DNA from: Roseicella aerolata
GTDB lineage: Bacteria > Pseudomonadota > Alphaproteobacteria > Acetobacterales > Acetobacteraceae
NCBI RefSeq assembly: GCF_020523605.1
Contig: NZ_JAJAQI010000016.1
Coordinates: forward strand, 56,231-120,230
Length of the DNA stretch: 64,000 nucleotides
Direction of reading: 5' to 3'
A program made the position numbers and the translations under genes. This document shows, one piece after another, positions 63,637 to 64,000 of this stretch; the stretch's first letter is position 1, and each line of letters opens with the position of its first letter. The notes under the pieces are model-generated. The model was not told the DNA's origin. It saw only the letters and a program-made list of their open reading frames with translations, and searched no databases.

Positions 63637-63975
63637 TGCCAGGGAGGGAGGCTTCCTCGGGTGTCCTCATCAGGGACCCGGCCTCGCTCGATCCGGCCTG
63701 CGCTCGCGACCGCAACAGCCTACGGAACGGCTCGGGCCGGCACCCTGCCTGGGCCGGCAGGCGTGCGTGGCGAGGCGTCCTCAAAGCGTCTTGCCCGTCC
63801 GCACCGATGCGGGTTGGCATCAGGCTGTCGCCCGGTACATGACCGCCACATCAGGCGGCCTTCACCCTGGGACCGAACATCTAGACCCGAGTAGCCCTGG
63901 CTGGAATCGGCTTGTGATTGGCTGCGGCGCGAGGTGGTGTGATTCGTAGGTGTCCAGCTTGGGCTGGAGGCTTCG
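63637..63975. other. 339-bp region without a recognisable gene
   Basis: An imperfect hairpin near 63658-63680 (GGGTGTCC/GGGACCC) may end the ligase transcript. The last 100 bases are less GC-rich than the flank and may contain the left end of an insertion sequence, but its boundary and inverted repeat cannot be defined from one side. Confidence 0.45.
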
Positions 63976-64000
63976 ATGGCGTGGCGTCGTGGGCAGGCCT
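63976..64000 (+). CDS. Start of a truncated ORF at the window edge, possibly an IS630-type transposase
   Basis: An ATG at 63976 with a good GGAGG five bases upstream opens the frame MAWRRGQA before the window ends. This N-terminus reminds me of IS630-family transposases in related genomes, but eight residues cannot establish that. Confidence 0.3.

Overview
The window looks like a chromosomal segment of a very GC-rich alphaproteobacterium. The conserved tig-clpP-clpX order with a tRNA-Leu just upstream of tig, an alphaproteobacterial-type CheZ, an acid-sugar aldolase/kinase pair and many hydrolase and ABC-transporter genes would fit a Roseomonas-like member of the Acetobacteraceae. That placement is inferred from gene content, not from a search. 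There is no rRNA, CRISPR array, prophage or complete insertion sequence. Only the last 25 bases may open a transposase gene.

Layout. 1-3.5 kb (minus): ClpX (cut by the window edge), ClpP, trigger factor and tRNA-Leu(UAG). 3.6-12 kb: an alpha/beta hydrolase with a repeat-like tail, an orphan AceE-like thiamine-diphosphate enzyme, a polytopic membrane protein, malonyl-CoA decarboxylase and the NAD(P)HX repair enzyme. 12.4-17.7 kb: a small anchored Pro/Ala/Gly protein, an orphan ParA-type ATPase, a broken CopD-like gene, two copies of an intergenic repeat, two tandem acetyltransferases, a quinone oxidoreductase and a tandem universal stress protein. 18-26.5 kb: EamA exporter, aldo/keto reductase, FAD oxidoreductase, a very long repeat-rich membrane-anchored protein, an SDR and a small lipoprotein. 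26.5-31.3 kb: a minus-strand gamma-glutamyltransferase-like/macro-domain/amidase run, divergent from csaA-gpt. 31.3-37.2 kb: a chemoreceptor with a small partner ORF, a CNNM/CorC-type protein, DUF3429, a small coiled protein, KDPG aldolase and KDG kinase.

37.4-54.8 kb is dominated by C-N bond hydrolysis and peptide uptake. A tightly packed minus-strand operon holds an ArgE-like M20 deacylase, two paralogous carbamoylase-type M20 hydrolases and an M81 (MlrC-like) protein. Divergent to it are an acetylpolyamine-amidohydrolase-like deacetylase and an M19 dipeptidase. Then come ComM, an exported gamma-glutamyltransferase, a CreA-like protein and a complete dppABCDF-type ABC operon. A reasonable inference is import and stepwise hydrolysis of peptides or N-substituted amides, but the substrates cannot be read from the sequence.

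54.9-64 kb: AI-2E-type permease, hydroxypyruvate isomerase and tartronate semialdehyde reductase followed by an XRE regulator, a CheZ-like phosphatase with a FliM-like C-terminal tail, a HerA-like ATPase, a type-3 acyltransferase and an O-antigen-ligase-like protein. Recurrent features are GTGA stop/start overlaps between coupled genes and strong GC hairpins between convergent genes.
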